Assembly: GCF_016405855.1 (NCBI RefSeq)
Contig: NZ_JAEFCA010000002.1
Span: 691,031-755,030, forward strand
Source of the DNA: Flavobacterium sp. IB48
Lineage (GTDB): Bacteria; Bacteroidota; Bacteroidia; Flavobacteriales; Flavobacteriaceae
Direction: 5' to 3'
DNA: 64,000 nucleotides
Below the pieces are notes generated by a model. That model saw only the letters and a list, made by a program, of their open reading frames with translations, was not told where the DNA came from and did no database searches. Of the stretch, positions 52,499 through 61,837 are shown piece after piece. Position 1 is the stretch's first letter, and each line of letters opens with the position of its first letter. The position numbers and the translations under genes were made by a program.

Positions 52499-53140
52499 TT
52501 AATTTTTATCTTCTAATAAAGGAACAAATCTAAATTCTCCAAATTCATGTTTTTCGAATTGAGTTTCATTTTTCCTGATTAATAAGGTCATAATCTGAAC
52601 ATCTTCTCCAAGCGGAATAACAAGTCTTCCTCCTATTTTTAATTGAGCCATTAACGGCTGAGGAATAAATGGTGCACCCGCCGTAACTATAATACTGTCA
52701 AACGGAGCAAAATTTGGAAGCCCTTTATATCCATCTCCAAAAGTAACGTGCTTTGGACGAATATTTAATTTTGGAAAAAGATTCGATGTTGTCTTAAATA
52801 ATTCGCTTTGCCTTTCAACTGTATAAACTTTAGCGCCAAGCATAAACAAAACAGCCGTTTGGTAACCAGAACCAGTACCAATTTCTAAAACTTTGTGATC
52901 TCTTTTTACTTCTAATAGCTGTGATTGAAAAGCAACCGTATACGGCTGTGAGATAGTTTGACCCGCTCCAATAGGAAAAGCCTTATCTTGATAAGCATAA
53001 TCTTCAAAACTTGAATTCAAAAAAAGGTGTCTCGGGATTTTTTTTATCGCATCAAGCACTGCTTTATCAGTAATTCCTTTTTGCTCTAAAGTAGTTACTA
53101 ATTGATTACGAAGTCCTTGATGTTTGGCAGTATCTTTCAA
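52499..53140 (-). CDS. pcm: Protein-L-isoaspartate O-methyltransferase
   Basis: A 213-residue SAM-dependent methyltransferase with IPRHLFL, IGAGQTISQPYTVAFQ, LEIGTGSGYQTAVL (SAM loop) and IIVTAGAPFIPQPL. These identify it as PCMT, which starts repair of isoaspartyl residues in aged proteins. The length is usual. It has a good promoter and shares a terminator with the Fic gene. Confidence 0.93.
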   Translation of the reverse strand: MKDTAKHQGLRNQLVTTLEQKGITDKAVLDAIKKIPRHLFLNSSFEDYAYQDKAFPIGAGQTISQPYTVAFQSQLLEVKRDHKVLEIGTGSGYQTAVLFMLGAKVYTVERQSELFKTTSNLFPKLNIRPKHVTFGDGYKGLPNFAPFDSIIVTAGAPFIPQPLMAQLKIGGRLVIPLGEDVQIMTLLIRKNETQFEKHEFGEFRFVPLLEDKN

Positions 53141-53161
53141 AATGAGTAGGTTTTATTTTCG

Positions 53162-53193
53162 CAAAAATAAGAAAACAAATTATCAAAAGTCAA
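53162..53193 (-). promoter_or_regulatory. pcm promoter
   Basis: On the minus strand TTG (53193-53191), a 21-base spacer and TATTTTTG (53169-53162) precede the pcm start by 22 bases. On the plus strand TATTTTTG at 53217-53224 can drive the divergent RDD gene. Confidence 0.65.
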
Positions 53194-53260
53194 CTACTTT
53201 TTTATGATTTAATTTCTATTTTTGATTTATGCACTAACCTAAAATGAAATCTAATCTTTT

Positions 53261-54250
53261 ATGAAAAAAGCTTTACTCGTTTTATCTTTCTTTTTTTCCC
53301 TAATTGGAATTTTATCTACTTTTTTTCTTGTGTTTTTTAAAATCGAATACCTTAATGACTTTACAGGAATTATTTTGAGCTTAAAACCTCATTATTTTTC
53401 CGGACTTAATACTTATTTGGAAACAGAACGTCGAAGCGATAATTCAACAAGCGGAATAATTTTACCGCTTTTAAACCTATTTTTTTACCTCACTCTTCTT
53501 TCAGGTTCCATAATATATTATATTTCAAAATATAAAGAAACAAGGTTATTGAGTTTTAATTATAGTATAGCAATCATTAATGGGCTTGTAGGTTTATCGT
53601 TTTTTGCTTTAGTAGATACGAATAAAACTTCTCCATATTTACTTTATAAAGTAGTCGGCATAGTAATTACCATTATAATAATTTTTATATCCTATTATAT
53701 TATTAAAAAACCTCTAAATGAAACTATTAGCGCCACCGAAATTACAGATGATATTACTTTAGAAAATTCGTCAAATTACAAACGTTTCCTAAATTTAATC
53801 ATTGATACAATATTAATACTTAGCATTACTTATGGTTATTTTGAATTTTCAGAAAGAAGTACTACCCTAACAACCTTTTACGAAAAATTACATACCGCTT
53901 TTGGAACAGAGTTCTCTATTTTACTATATATATACATAATCAAATTTATATACTACCTAGTTTATGAATCTCTATTTAAATCAACGCCTGCAAAATTTTT
54001 AACTGGATGTTATATTACAGATGAAAATGGAAATCAGCCAGATTTTTCAATGATTTTAAAAAGGACACTATGTCGATTTATTCCTTTCGAAAGTTTTTCT
54101 TTTCTAATGGGTAAAAACCTACATGATGATTACTCAGACACTTATGTTGTAAACAAAAAAACAGACGCACATATTGAAAAACGCTATTTATTAGTTTTAG
54201 GAATCAGCTTCTGCATCATGTTAATATACTATTATTTTAATAGATATTAA
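53261..54250 (+). CDS. RDD-family membrane protein
   Basis: A 329-residue inner-membrane protein. The N-terminal half has four hydrophobic segments (about 4-22, 70-90, 100-120 and 128-150) without a family name. The C-terminal half is an RDD domain (NYKRFLNLIIDTILIL, TPAKFLTGCYI, LKRTLCRFIPFESFSF, with the Arg-Asp pair spread over the first helix). RDD proteins have been proposed as transporters or ion exchangers, but no substrate can be named. It stands alone. Confidence 0.75.
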   Translation: MKKALLVLSFFFSLIGILSTFFLVFFKIEYLNDFTGIILSLKPHYFSGLNTYLETERRSDNSTSGIILPLLNLFFYLTLLSGSIIYYISKYKETRLLSFNYSIAIINGLVGLSFFALVDTNKTSPYLLYKVVGIVITIIIIFISYYIIKKPLNETISATEITDDITLENSSNYKRFLNLIIDTILILSITYGYFEFSERSTTLTTFYEKLHTAFGTEFSILLYIYIIKFIYYLVYESLFKSTPAKFLTGCYITDENGNQPDFSMILKRTLCRFIPFESFSFLMGKNLHDDYSDTYVVNKKTDAHIEKRYLLVLGISFCIMLIYYYFNRY

Positions 54251-54359
54251 TACTTTTTTTGTCTTTAGCAAATCTAAATTAAAACTCAAAATATTGACTT
54301 TAAATTGAGATCTCGCTAAATCTTTACTACATACATTTTCACGTTCAACAAATAAATTA

Positions 54360-54367
54360 TATTTTTG
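54360..54367 (+). promoter_or_regulatory. -7 box before Gfo/Idh gene
   Basis: TATTTTTG matches TAnnTTTG, 16 bases before the oxidoreductase start. No TTG at -33 is evident. Confidence 0.45.
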
Positions 54368-54383
54368 TTTAAAATACATTCTC

Positions 54384-55349
54384 ATGTTAAAAGTAGGAGT
54401 TTTAGGTGCTGGTCATCTTGGTAAAATACATTTACGCTTATTACAACAATCTGACAAATACGAATTAGTTGGATTTTACGACGAAAATCAAGAAAATGCC
54501 GAAAGAATCTCAAAAGAGTTTGGCTATAAAAACTTCAGCACAATTGCAAAACTTATTCACGCTGTCGACGTGATTGATATTGTTACTCCAACACTTTCGC
54601 ATTACAAATGTGCAAAGGTTGCGATCAAATCTGGAAAACATATCTTTATTGAAAAACCAATTGCCAATACTGTAGAAGAAGCTGAAGAAATTATTGCTTT
54701 AGCAAAAGAATACAATGTAAAAGGACAAGTTGGTCACGTAGAGCGTTTTAATCCCGCTTTTATTGCTACAAAAAACATGATCGAAAATCCGATGTTTATA
54801 GAAACGCATCGTTTGGCCGAATTTAACCCACGTGGTACAGATGTTCCTGTTGTTTTAGATTTAATGATTCATGATATAGATGCAATTTTAAGTGTAGTTA
54901 ATTCAAAAGTAAAAGACATTCATGCAAGTGGAGTTTCTGTAATTAGCGATACTCCAGATATTGCCAACGCTAGAATCGAATTCGAAAATGGATGCGTTGC
55001 AAATTTAACTGCCAGTAGAATTTCATTAAAAAACATGCGCAAATCACGTTTCTTTCAAAAAGATGCTTACATTTCTGTTGACTTTTTAGAAAAGAAATGC
55101 GAAGTAGTTCGTATGAAAGATGCGCCAGAAGTTCCTGGAGATTTTGATATGATTCTTCAAAATGCTGAAGGCGTTAAAAAACAAATTTATTTCACTAATC
55201 CAGATGTAGAACAAAACAATGCAATTCTGGACGAATTAGAATCTTTTGCAAATGCAATCAATACAGATACTACACCAGTTGTAACATTGGAGCAAGCGAC
55301 AGATGCATTGCGAGTGGCGTATCAAATTATTGACTGTTTCGACAAATAA
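54384..55349 (+). CDS. Gfo/Idh/MocA-family oxidoreductase
   Basis: A 321-residue NAD(P)-dependent oxidoreductase with the Rossmann loop GAGHLGKIHLRLL and the catalytic-lysine segment FIEKPIANT. The second domain includes GHVERFNPAF and DLMIHDIDAIL. The GHxxRFNP form is widespread in Bacteroidota and may act on sugar or UDP-sugar compounds, but the substrate is not defined. It starts a run of plus-strand genes that continues through a 3-hydroxyacyl-CoA dehydrogenase. A hairpin repeat separates them. Confidence 0.85.
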   Translation: MLKVGVLGAGHLGKIHLRLLQQSDKYELVGFYDENQENAERISKEFGYKNFSTIAKLIHAVDVIDIVTPTLSHYKCAKVAIKSGKHIFIEKPIANTVEEAEEIIALAKEYNVKGQVGHVERFNPAFIATKNMIENPMFIETHRLAEFNPRGTDVPVVLDLMIHDIDAILSVVNSKVKDIHASGVSVISDTPDIANARIEFENGCVANLTASRISLKNMRKSRFFQKDAYISVDFLEKKCEVVRMKDAPEVPGDFDMILQNAEGVKKQIYFTNPDVEQNNAILDELESFANAINTDTTPVVTLEQATDALRVAYQIIDCFDK

Positions 55350-55372
55350 TTTAAAGAATTTTAAAAATAAAA

Positions 55373-55414
55373 TTAGCCACGAAATTCACGATAACATTGT
55401 GAATTCGTGGCTAA
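55373..55414. repeat. TTAGCCACGAA hairpin
   Basis: TTAGCCACGAAATTCAC (55373-55389) and GTGAATTCGTGGCTAA (55399-55414) form a 16-base stem with one bulged A, between the oxidoreductase and dehydrogenase genes. The GCCACGAA-TTCAC words resemble those in the argB-argE gap. It may also act as a terminator, but no clean T run follows. Confidence 0.75.
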
Positions 55415-55441
55415 ATCGTAAAATATAATATCAAAAGTAAT

Positions 55442-56335
55442 ATGAAAACAATAGCTGTAATTGGAGCAGGTACAATGGGTAACGGAATTGCGCATACTTT
55501 TGCGCAAAGCGGATTTACTGTAAAATTAATCGATGTTTCTGAAAAATCATTAGATAAAGGAATGGCAACTATTGCTGCTAACTTAGATCGTATGCTTTCT
55601 AAAGGAACAATTACGCAAGAAGATGTTGCTAAAACAATCACCAATATTATTACTTATACAGATATAAAAGACGGTGTTGTTGGTGTTGATTTAGTAGTTG
55701 AAGCTGCAACTGAAAATGTTGAATTAAAACTAAACATCTTCAAACAATTAAACGAATATTGCTCACACAATACAATCTTAGCTACCAATACTTCTTCAAT
55801 TTCAATTACACAAATTGGAGCTGTTGTAGCGCATCCAGAACGTGTCATCGGAATGCATTTCATGAATCCGGTGCCGATTATGAAATTGGTTGAAATCATC
55901 CGCGGATATAATACAAGCGATGAAGTAACTAAAATCATCATGACTTTATCTGAAAAATTAGGTAAAGTTCCTGTTGAAGTTAATGATTATCCAGGTTTTG
56001 TAGCAAACAGAATTTTAATGCCTATGCTAAACGAAGCAATCGAAACGTTATACAATAAAGTGGCTGGAGTTTATGAAATCGATACGGTAATGAAATTAGG
56101 AATGGGACACCCTATGGGGCCACTTCAGTTAGCTGATTTTATTGGTCTTGACGTTTGTCTCGCAATTTTAAATGTAATGTACGATGGATTTAAAAACCCA
56201 AAATATGCTCCTTGCCCACTTTTAGTAAATATGGTAAGAGCTGGTAAACTTGGAGTTAAATCTGGAGAAGGTTTTTACGATTATAGCGAAAGTAAAAAAG
56301 CAGAGAAAATCTCTAAGCAGTTTATTCTTTCATAA
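55442..56335 (+). CDS. 3-hydroxyacyl-CoA dehydrogenase (3-hydroxybutyryl type)
   Basis: A 297-residue NAD-dependent dehydrogenase with GAGTMGNGIAHTFAQSGF, EAATENVELK, GMHFMNPVPIMKLVEII (catalytic His) and NDYPGFVANRILMPMLNEA. It oxidises or reduces short 3-hydroxyacyl-CoAs, as in butyrate or fatty-acid metabolism. The short single-function form lacks a hydratase domain. The PLP homeostasis gene follows after 12 bases. The substrate chain length is not shown. Confidence 0.93.
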   Translation: MKTIAVIGAGTMGNGIAHTFAQSGFTVKLIDVSEKSLDKGMATIAANLDRMLSKGTITQEDVAKTITNIITYTDIKDGVVGVDLVVEAATENVELKLNIFKQLNEYCSHNTILATNTSSISITQIGAVVAHPERVIGMHFMNPVPIMKLVEIIRGYNTSDEVTKIIMTLSEKLGKVPVEVNDYPGFVANRILMPMLNEAIETLYNKVAGVYEIDTVMKLGMGHPMGPLQLADFIGLDVCLAILNVMYDGFKNPKYAPCPLLVNMVRAGKLGVKSGEGFYDYSESKKAEKISKQFILS

Positions 56336-56347
56336 AAAAGAAATATC

Positions 56348-57001
56348 ATGTCGATTCAATCGAATTTAAATACAATTAAAGCAACATTACCTGATCACGT
56401 AACTCTAGTTGCCGTTTCAAAAACAAAACCTGTTTCTGACTTGATGCAGGCTTACGAAGCTGGACAACGCATATTTGGAGAAAACAAAATTCAGGAAATG
56501 ACTGAAAAATGGGAACAAATGCCAAAAGATATTCAATGGCATATGATAGGTCATGTTCAGTCAAATAAAGTCAAGTTTATGGCACCGTATGTCACTTTAA
56601 TTCATGGTGTTGACAGTTTGAAATTATTACAAGAAATAAATAAACAAGCTTTAAAAAACAATAGAATTATAGATTGTCTTCTTCAAATTTATATTGCAGA
56701 AGAAGAATCTAAGTTTGGCTTGGACGAAAATGAATTAAATGAACTTTTAACTTCTTCAGAGTTCAAAGAGTTGAAAAATATTCGTATCTTAGGTTTAATG
56801 GGAATGGCCACTTTCACCGAAGACCAAAACCAAATAAAAAAAGAATTCACACATTTAAAATCTATTTTTGATTCCATCCAAAAACTGCAGATTGTTGATT
56901 TAAAAACAATTTCAATGGGGATGTCTGGAGATTATCAATTAGCCATAGAATGCGGAAGCACAATGGTAAGAATTGGAAGCAGCATTTTTGGCGGACGCTA
57001 A
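56348..57001 (+). CDS. yggS: PLP homeostasis protein (YggS/PROSC)
   Basis: A 217-residue alanine-racemase-fold protein with VAVSKTKPVSDL (PLP-lysine), FGENKIQEMTEKW, WHMIGHVQSNKVKF and SMGMSGDYQLAIECGSTMVRIG. These match the YggS/PLPBP family, which binds and buffers pyridoxal phosphate but has no known catalysis. It sits 12 bases after the dehydrogenase gene. The length is usual. Confidence 0.94.
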   Translation: MSIQSNLNTIKATLPDHVTLVAVSKTKPVSDLMQAYEAGQRIFGENKIQEMTEKWEQMPKDIQWHMIGHVQSNKVKFMAPYVTLIHGVDSLKLLQEINKQALKNNRIIDCLLQIYIAEEESKFGLDENELNELLTSSEFKELKNIRILGLMGMATFTEDQNQIKKEFTHLKSIFDSIQKLQIVDLKTISMGMSGDYQLAIECGSTMVRIGSSIFGGR

Positions 57002-57053
57002 ACATAAATCATAGATTTTAACTGATTACTAAAACTGAGACTGAGCAATTAAT

Positions 57054-58415
57054 TTGTACGCAATACTTGACATAGAGACCACTGGAGGACAATTTAATGA
57101 AGAGGGAATTACTGAAATCGCCATCTATAAATTTGATGGACATGAAGTAGTAGACCAATTCATCAGTCTTGTTAATCCCGAAATTCCGATTCAGCCGTTT
57201 GTAGTAAAACTGACTGGAATTAATAACGCTATGTTACAGTCGGCGCCAAAGTTCTATGAAGTTGCCAAACGTATTATTGAAATTACTTCAGATTGCGTAA
57301 TTGTGGCTCACAATGCTTCTTTTGACTACAGAATCCTTCGTACTGAATTCCGTCGTTTAGGCTACGATTTCGAGGCTAAAACACTTTGCACAGTAGAATT
57401 AGCTAAAAAACTAATTCCAGAACAGCCTTCTTACAGTTTAGGCAAATTGGTGCGTGCTCTTGGAATTCCAATGGCAGATAGACATCGTGCGAGCGGAGAT
57501 GCTATGGCAACAACAAAGCTGTTCAAAATGCTTTTAGAAAAAGACACAGAGAAAACAATCGTAAAAGATTTTATAAAACTCGAAGTCGAAAAAGGGATTT
57601 CTCCTAAATTTTTAGACATATTAAATCAGATGCCAACCAAAACTGGGGTTTATTATATTTATAATGAAAGTGGTACTTTGATTTATATCGGCAAAAGCCA
57701 AAATATCAAAAAGAGAGTCAATCAGCACTTTACAGGAGTTACAACTAAAAGCAAAAAAATTCAGGCAGAAGTCTTCACCATAACTTATGACGAAACCGGA
57801 AGCGAGCTAGTTGCGCTTTTAAAAGAAAGCCAGGAAGTAAAAATAAATCGTCCGAAATACAATCGTTCGCAAAAGAAAACTGTTTTTCCTTTCGCCTTAT
57901 ATGCAGAAAAAGATGCAAACGGATATATAAACCTAAAACTTGAAAAAGCAGACGGACGTAAAAAAGAAATTACATCTTTTGCCTCTTTGCAAGAAGGTAA
58001 AAATGCCCTTTTTAAATTTACGGCAAAATATCATTTATGCCAGAAATTGACAGGTTTATACCAAACCAAAAAAGAGTGTTTTCAATATAAAATAAAAGAG
58101 TGTGACGGGGCTTGTATTGGCGAAGTGACGCCCGAAGTCTACAATTTAAGAGTACAGCAGTTTATTTCAGAAAACAGTTTCGAAAATAAAAGCATGATCA
58201 TAATCGACAGGGGGCGAAATGTAAACGAAAGAAGTGCTATTTTGATAGAAAATGGAATATACCAAGGTTATGCTTATTACGATTTGAACTATCAAATCAC
58301 AAATATTGATATTCTTAAAAACATTCTAATCCCAATGCAGCATAATCGTGACGTAAAACACATTATTCAGAGCTACATTCGCAAAAGCAAGTCATTAAAA
58401 ATCATGCATTTTTAA
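57054..58415 (+). CDS. DEDDh exonuclease-GIY-YIG nuclease fusion
   Basis: A 453-residue fusion with a TTG start (no ATG or GTG precedes the motif AILDIETTG). The N-terminal DnaQ-like 3'-5' exonuclease has its acidic residues in place: Asp6, Glu8, Asp91 (HNASFDYR), His144 and Asp149. A UvrC/Cho-type GIY-YIG nuclease domain follows (GVYYIYNESGTLIYIGKS, about 198-215) with a conserved Arg/Glu catalytic set. A C-terminal region has CDGACIGE near residue 360. Such proteins are known in Bacteroidota and probably act in DNA repair or processing. The exact role is undefined. Confidence 0.88.
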   Translation: MYAILDIETTGGQFNEEGITEIAIYKFDGHEVVDQFISLVNPEIPIQPFVVKLTGINNAMLQSAPKFYEVAKRIIEITSDCVIVAHNASFDYRILRTEFRRLGYDFEAKTLCTVELAKKLIPEQPSYSLGKLVRALGIPMADRHRASGDAMATTKLFKMLLEKDTEKTIVKDFIKLEVEKGISPKFLDILNQMPTKTGVYYIYNESGTLIYIGKSQNIKKRVNQHFTGVTTKSKKIQAEVFTITYDETGSELVALLKESQEVKINRPKYNRSQKKTVFPFALYAEKDANGYINLKLEKADGRKKEITSFASLQEGKNALFKFTAKYHLCQKLTGLYQTKKECFQYKIKECDGACIGEVTPEVYNLRVQQFISENSFENKSMIIIDRGRNVNERSAILIENGIYQGYAYYDLNYQITNIDILKNILIPMQHNRDVKHIIQSYIRKSKSLKIMHF

Positions 58416-58445
58416 GACGATAAACTTTACGTATCTTAGTGATAT

Positions 58446-59285
58446 ATGACAAAATACAAATCAAAATACGAGATTTTTAGAGAAAAAATCAAAATCATTC
58501 TCTACGGAACAAATACCATTTTGGGCAGAATGTTCGATTTGGTTCTCTTAGGACTCATATTATTAAGCGTATTATTGGTAATGCTCGATACGGTAGAAGG
58601 CATTAATCATAAATACCATCACCAACTCCTTATCTGCGAATGGATTATTACCGTTTTCTTTACCATAGAGTATATTTTAAGGATTATTGCTATACAAAAA
58701 CCTATAAAATATGTTTTTAGCTTTTACGGAATTATAGATTTGATGGCGATTCTACCAATGTATTTGTCAATCTTTTTTCCTGCAACAAATGTTTTGACAA
58801 TTGTCCGTATACTGCGTTTTTTCAGATTATTCAAAATTCTGCATATTCCGCAAATTTCGCATCAATCTTACCAGTTAAAAGAAGCATTACAAGCCAGCAA
58901 AGAAAAAATACTCGTTTTTATATATTTCGTAATCATCAGCGCCATTATTATAGGTGCATTAATGTACGTTGTCGAAGGCAAAGAAAGTGGTTTTACCAGT
59001 ATTCCAGTTAGCATTTATTGGTCAATTGTAACACTTACTACAGTGGGTTATGGAGATATTTCGCCAATAACACCGCTTGGGCAATTTCTCGCATCACTTG
59101 TTATGATTATGGGTTACGGAATTATAGCAGTTCCTACAGGTATTGTAACAGCAGAATTTGCCAAAGCAAGTTTCCGAAACAACTCCGTAAATGGCAAAAG
59201 AACCTGCTCGCAATGCAATGCCCAACTACATTTTGATAATGCAAAATATTGTTATCAATGCGGAAAAACATTGCCTAGTAATTAA
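58446..59285 (+). CDS. Voltage-gated-like K+ channel with zinc ribbon
   Basis: A 279-residue channel with six membrane helices. The S4-like helix RILRFFRLFKILHI (121-134) has repeated basic residues, and the pore loop TLTTVGYGD (196-204) has the potassium selectivity filter. After the last helix comes a C-terminal zinc ribbon with C254-x2-C257 and C269-x2-C272 (RTCSQCNAQ and YCYQCGK). The ribbon is an unusual cytoplasmic addition. It starts 30 bases after the nuclease gene and ends in TAA at 59285. Confidence 0.88.
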   Translation: MTKYKSKYEIFREKIKIILYGTNTILGRMFDLVLLGLILLSVLLVMLDTVEGINHKYHHQLLICEWIITVFFTIEYILRIIAIQKPIKYVFSFYGIIDLMAILPMYLSIFFPATNVLTIVRILRFFRLFKILHIPQISHQSYQLKEALQASKEKILVFIYFVIISAIIIGALMYVVEGKESGFTSIPVSIYWSIVTLTTVGYGDISPITPLGQFLASLVMIMGYGIIAVPTGIVTAEFAKASFRNNSVNGKRTCSQCNAQLHFDNAKYCYQCGKTLPSN

Positions 59286-59436
59286 TTTATCAAGCTAATC
59301 TAGCTGTACATTACAACTCCTCCTTATCTTTGTTGTTTTTTAAAGTCGTAAAAATAGCTTCCGTTGGTCGCTCTTTTATTCCCTAAAAACTAACAAATAT
59401 AAGTCTGAGGTTTTCATTACCTTCTGGCTAAAAAAT

Positions 59437-60366
59437 ATGAAATACCTAATAACAATCGTCGGACCAACAGCTATCGGGAAAACAGCCCTAAGCATCGCCT
59501 TGGCACAACATTTTAAATGCGAAATTGTTTCGTGTGACAGCCGCCAGTTTTTTAAAGAAATGACGATCGGAACTGCCGTTCCAAATCAGGAAGAATTAAA
59601 GGCTGCCAAGCATCATTTCATTCAAAACAAATCGATTTTCGAAAATTACACCGTTGGCGATTACGAAAAAGAGGCACTTTTAAAACTAGAAGAATTATAT
59701 CAAAATAATGATTTTGCAATTTTAATTGGCGGATCAGGTTTATATGTAGATGCCGTTTTAAAAGGTTTTGACAAATTTCCAGAAATCGATCCAGAAATAC
59801 GTACAGTAGTAAATTTAAACTACGAAAAACTCGGAATTGAATATCTTCAGGAACAATTACAAAATCTCGATCCAGATTACTATCAGAAAATAACAATCGA
59901 AAATCCGCAGACCTTACAAAATCCACAGAGGATGATGCGTTTTGTGGAAGTTTGCATTGGATCGCAAAAACCATATTCTTCATTTTTAAATTTGAAGAAA
60001 AACAACCGAAACTTCACTCCTATTTTAATTGGTTTAGATGCAGATAGAGAAGTAATTTACAGCCGAATTAACCAGCGTGTTGACATCATGATGAATGAAG
60101 GTTTGCTTAAAGAAGCAGAAACGCTTTATCCTAACAAAGAGTTAAATGCTTTACAAACGGTCGGTTATAGAGAATTATTTAGTTATTTTGACGGAGAATT
60201 CACTCTGCCATTCGCAATTGAAGAAATAAAAAAGAACACCCGCAGATTTTCGAAAAGACAATTAACGTGGTTTAAACGAAATGAAAATACCAAATGGTTT
60301 GATTATTCGACCGATAGAAATGAGATTATTCATTACATCGAAGAAAATCTAAAATCATCAATCTAA
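59437..60366 (+). CDS. miaA: tRNA dimethylallyltransferase
   Basis: A 309-residue enzyme with the P-loop GPTAIGKTAL (about 9-18), VSCDSRQFFKEMTIGTA, ILIGGSGLYVDAVLKG and the C-terminal LQTVGYRELF. It adds the isopentenyl group to A37 of tRNAs that read U-starting codons. MiaE, which hydroxylates the matured base, is at 14358 in this window. The acyl-ACP thioesterase gene follows after 15 bases. Confidence 0.96.
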   Translation: MKYLITIVGPTAIGKTALSIALAQHFKCEIVSCDSRQFFKEMTIGTAVPNQEELKAAKHHFIQNKSIFENYTVGDYEKEALLKLEELYQNNDFAILIGGSGLYVDAVLKGFDKFPEIDPEIRTVVNLNYEKLGIEYLQEQLQNLDPDYYQKITIENPQTLQNPQRMMRFVEVCIGSQKPYSSFLNLKKNNRNFTPILIGLDADREVIYSRINQRVDIMMNEGLLKEAETLYPNKELNALQTVGYRELFSYFDGEFTLPFAIEEIKKNTRRFSKRQLTWFKRNENTKWFDYSTDRNEIIHYIEENLKSSI

Positions 60367-60381
60367 AATCTAAAATTAGCA

Positions 60382-61128
60382 ATGCCAATATCTCCAAATT
60401 TCACATCAGTTTTAAGTAAAGACTGGGAAATTAATTTTACACAATGTACGCCAAACGGCTACTTAAAATATACTGATTTATGCAATCTTTTACAGCTTAC
60501 CGCCGCTGCTCATTCAGAAGTAGGCGGAATCAGTTTTACAGATATGCAGGAATTTGATCAGGCGTGGGTTTTGAGTCGCATGCGTGTAGAAATAACCGCT
60601 TTACCAAAATGGCAAGATATTGTCACTGTAAAAACTTGGATTAATAGCCTTGAAAATTCACGTTCTGTTCGTGCACTTGAGATGTATGTAAACGGAAAAA
60701 AAATTGTTGGAAGCGAAACCTATTGGGCTGTTTTCAACACCAAAGCACGTCGTCCAGAAGCTTTGGCTTTACCTTTTGAACATTTCGAACTTTACCCAGA
60801 TAACAGAGCTACTGTTGAAGGATTTTCGCGAATCAACATTAATCCCGAAAAAGAATCGGTTTTCGAAAAAACAGTTTATTTATCTGATTTAGATATTGTA
60901 AATCATGCTAATAATGTAAAATATTTAGAATGGTGCCTAGATCATGTCGATGCCAAAAGAATTCTAAAACAAGAAGTTAAAAGCTTCGAAATGAATTTCC
61001 TAAAAGAACTTTCTCTAAACGATCAAGTTATTATTCATGAAAATGACAACGAAGATCATTCAGCAACAACATTCAGCATTACAAAAGGCGATAAAAATTG
61101 TTTTGCATTAGAATTACACTGGAAATAA
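60382..61128 (+). CDS. Acyl-ACP thioesterase
   Basis: A 248-residue double-hotdog protein of the acyl-ACP thioesterase family (plant FatA/FatB-like). The second domain has VNHANNVKYLEWCLD, which holds the catalytic Asn-His pattern. The first domain has YTDLCNLLQLTAAAHSE. It releases free fatty acids from acyl-ACP, ending chain growth. The start lies 15 bases after miaA, with a word repeat (ctaaaatc) between them. A dispersed inverted repeat and a strong terminator follow. Confidence 0.88.
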   Translation: MPISPNFTSVLSKDWEINFTQCTPNGYLKYTDLCNLLQLTAAAHSEVGGISFTDMQEFDQAWVLSRMRVEITALPKWQDIVTVKTWINSLENSRSVRALEMYVNGKKIVGSETYWAVFNTKARRPEALALPFEHFELYPDNRATVEGFSRININPEKESVFEKTVYLSDLDIVNHANNVKYLEWCLDHVDAKRILKQEVKSFEMNFLKELSLNDQVIIHENDNEDHSATTFSITKGDKNCFALELHWK

Positions 61129-61157
61129 AATTCTCTTCTATCTATTCCCACAATCTT

Positions 61158-61255
61158 GTCATTTCGACGAAGGAGAAATCTCCACGAGTAGCTCCGCATC
61201 GAGAATCCAATCTTTATGGAGTTACTTGCGAAGATTTCTCCTTCGTCGAAATGAC
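61158..61255. repeat. GTCATTTCGAC inverted repeat, second copy
   Basis: A left arm of 25 bases at 61158-61182 (GTCATTTCGACGAAGGAGA and six more) is matched by the inverted right arm at 61231-61255 with one mismatch at its end. It is the same family as 2481-2646, with GAAGG in place of GTAAGG. It lies downstream of the acyl-ACP thioesterase. Confidence 0.9.
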
Positions 61256-61283
61256 AAACTTTGTGTATTTATCACTTGAAAAC

Positions 61284-61313
61284 AAAAAACGATGCAAAAT
61301 TGCATCGTTTTTT
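61284..61313. terminator. Terminator between convergent genes
   Basis: A perfect 13-base stem, AAAAAACGATGCA / TGCATCGTTTTTT, with an AAAT loop, closes the RNA-repair operon on the minus strand and can also stop the thioesterase transcript. Confidence 0.92.
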
Positions 61314-61321
61314 GTTTAAAA

Positions 61322-61837
61322 TCATTTTGATTTCTTTTTAGATTTTTTCTTCTTTTCCAACAAATCAATTTTATCTTTAATTCGTTTTTCTACTTCACTA
61401 ATTCCAGAATCATAATCATGTTGAATAGAATATAATTTTGCCTGTTTAATTTCTTTTAAAGCATCTTTGAATTTATGTTGCACTTCCAATAAAACAGCTT
61501 TCTTTACAAAAATCATCGCTTTATTTATTCCCTTAATTGTCAAAGCAAAGTCAATTAATTTTTGAGCTTCTTCATAATCTCCATTCACAATCAACGTTTG
61601 CAAATAATACGGATAAACTTCAAGAGCATGAATATTAATAGCTAAAGCTTCCTGAAAATACGATTTTGCTTCCTCGTAATTCATAAGTTGCTCTGCCTGA
61701 ATTCTTCCGTATAAACACAAAACCATTGTGTTTTTTGAATCATAAGAAAAAGCATAATCTAAAGATTCTATGGTTTCTTCAAGCGAATAAGGATAATTAT
61801 CCAAAGCTTGAAATAGGTATTTATCAATTGTTTTCAT
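61322..61837 (-). CDS. TPR-like helical protein, last in rtcB-prfH operon
   Basis: A 171-residue protein with TPR-like helix pairs ([51 protein letters not shown]) and a basic lysine-rich C-terminus ([10 protein letters not shown]). It overlaps the 3' end of prfH by 14 bases, so the two are coupled. TPR repeats suggest a protein partner, and the lysine tail could bind RNA or ribosomes. No enzymatic motif is seen. Function unknown. Confidence 0.7.
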   Translation of the reverse strand: MKTIDKYLFQALDNYPYSLEETIESLDYAFSYDSKNTMVLCLYGRIQAEQLMNYEEAKSYFQEALAINIHALEVYPYYLQTLIVNGDYEEAQKLIDFALTIKGINKAMIFVKKAVLLEVQHKFKDALKEIKQAKLYSIQHDYDSGISEVEKRIKDKIDLLEKKKKSKKKSK

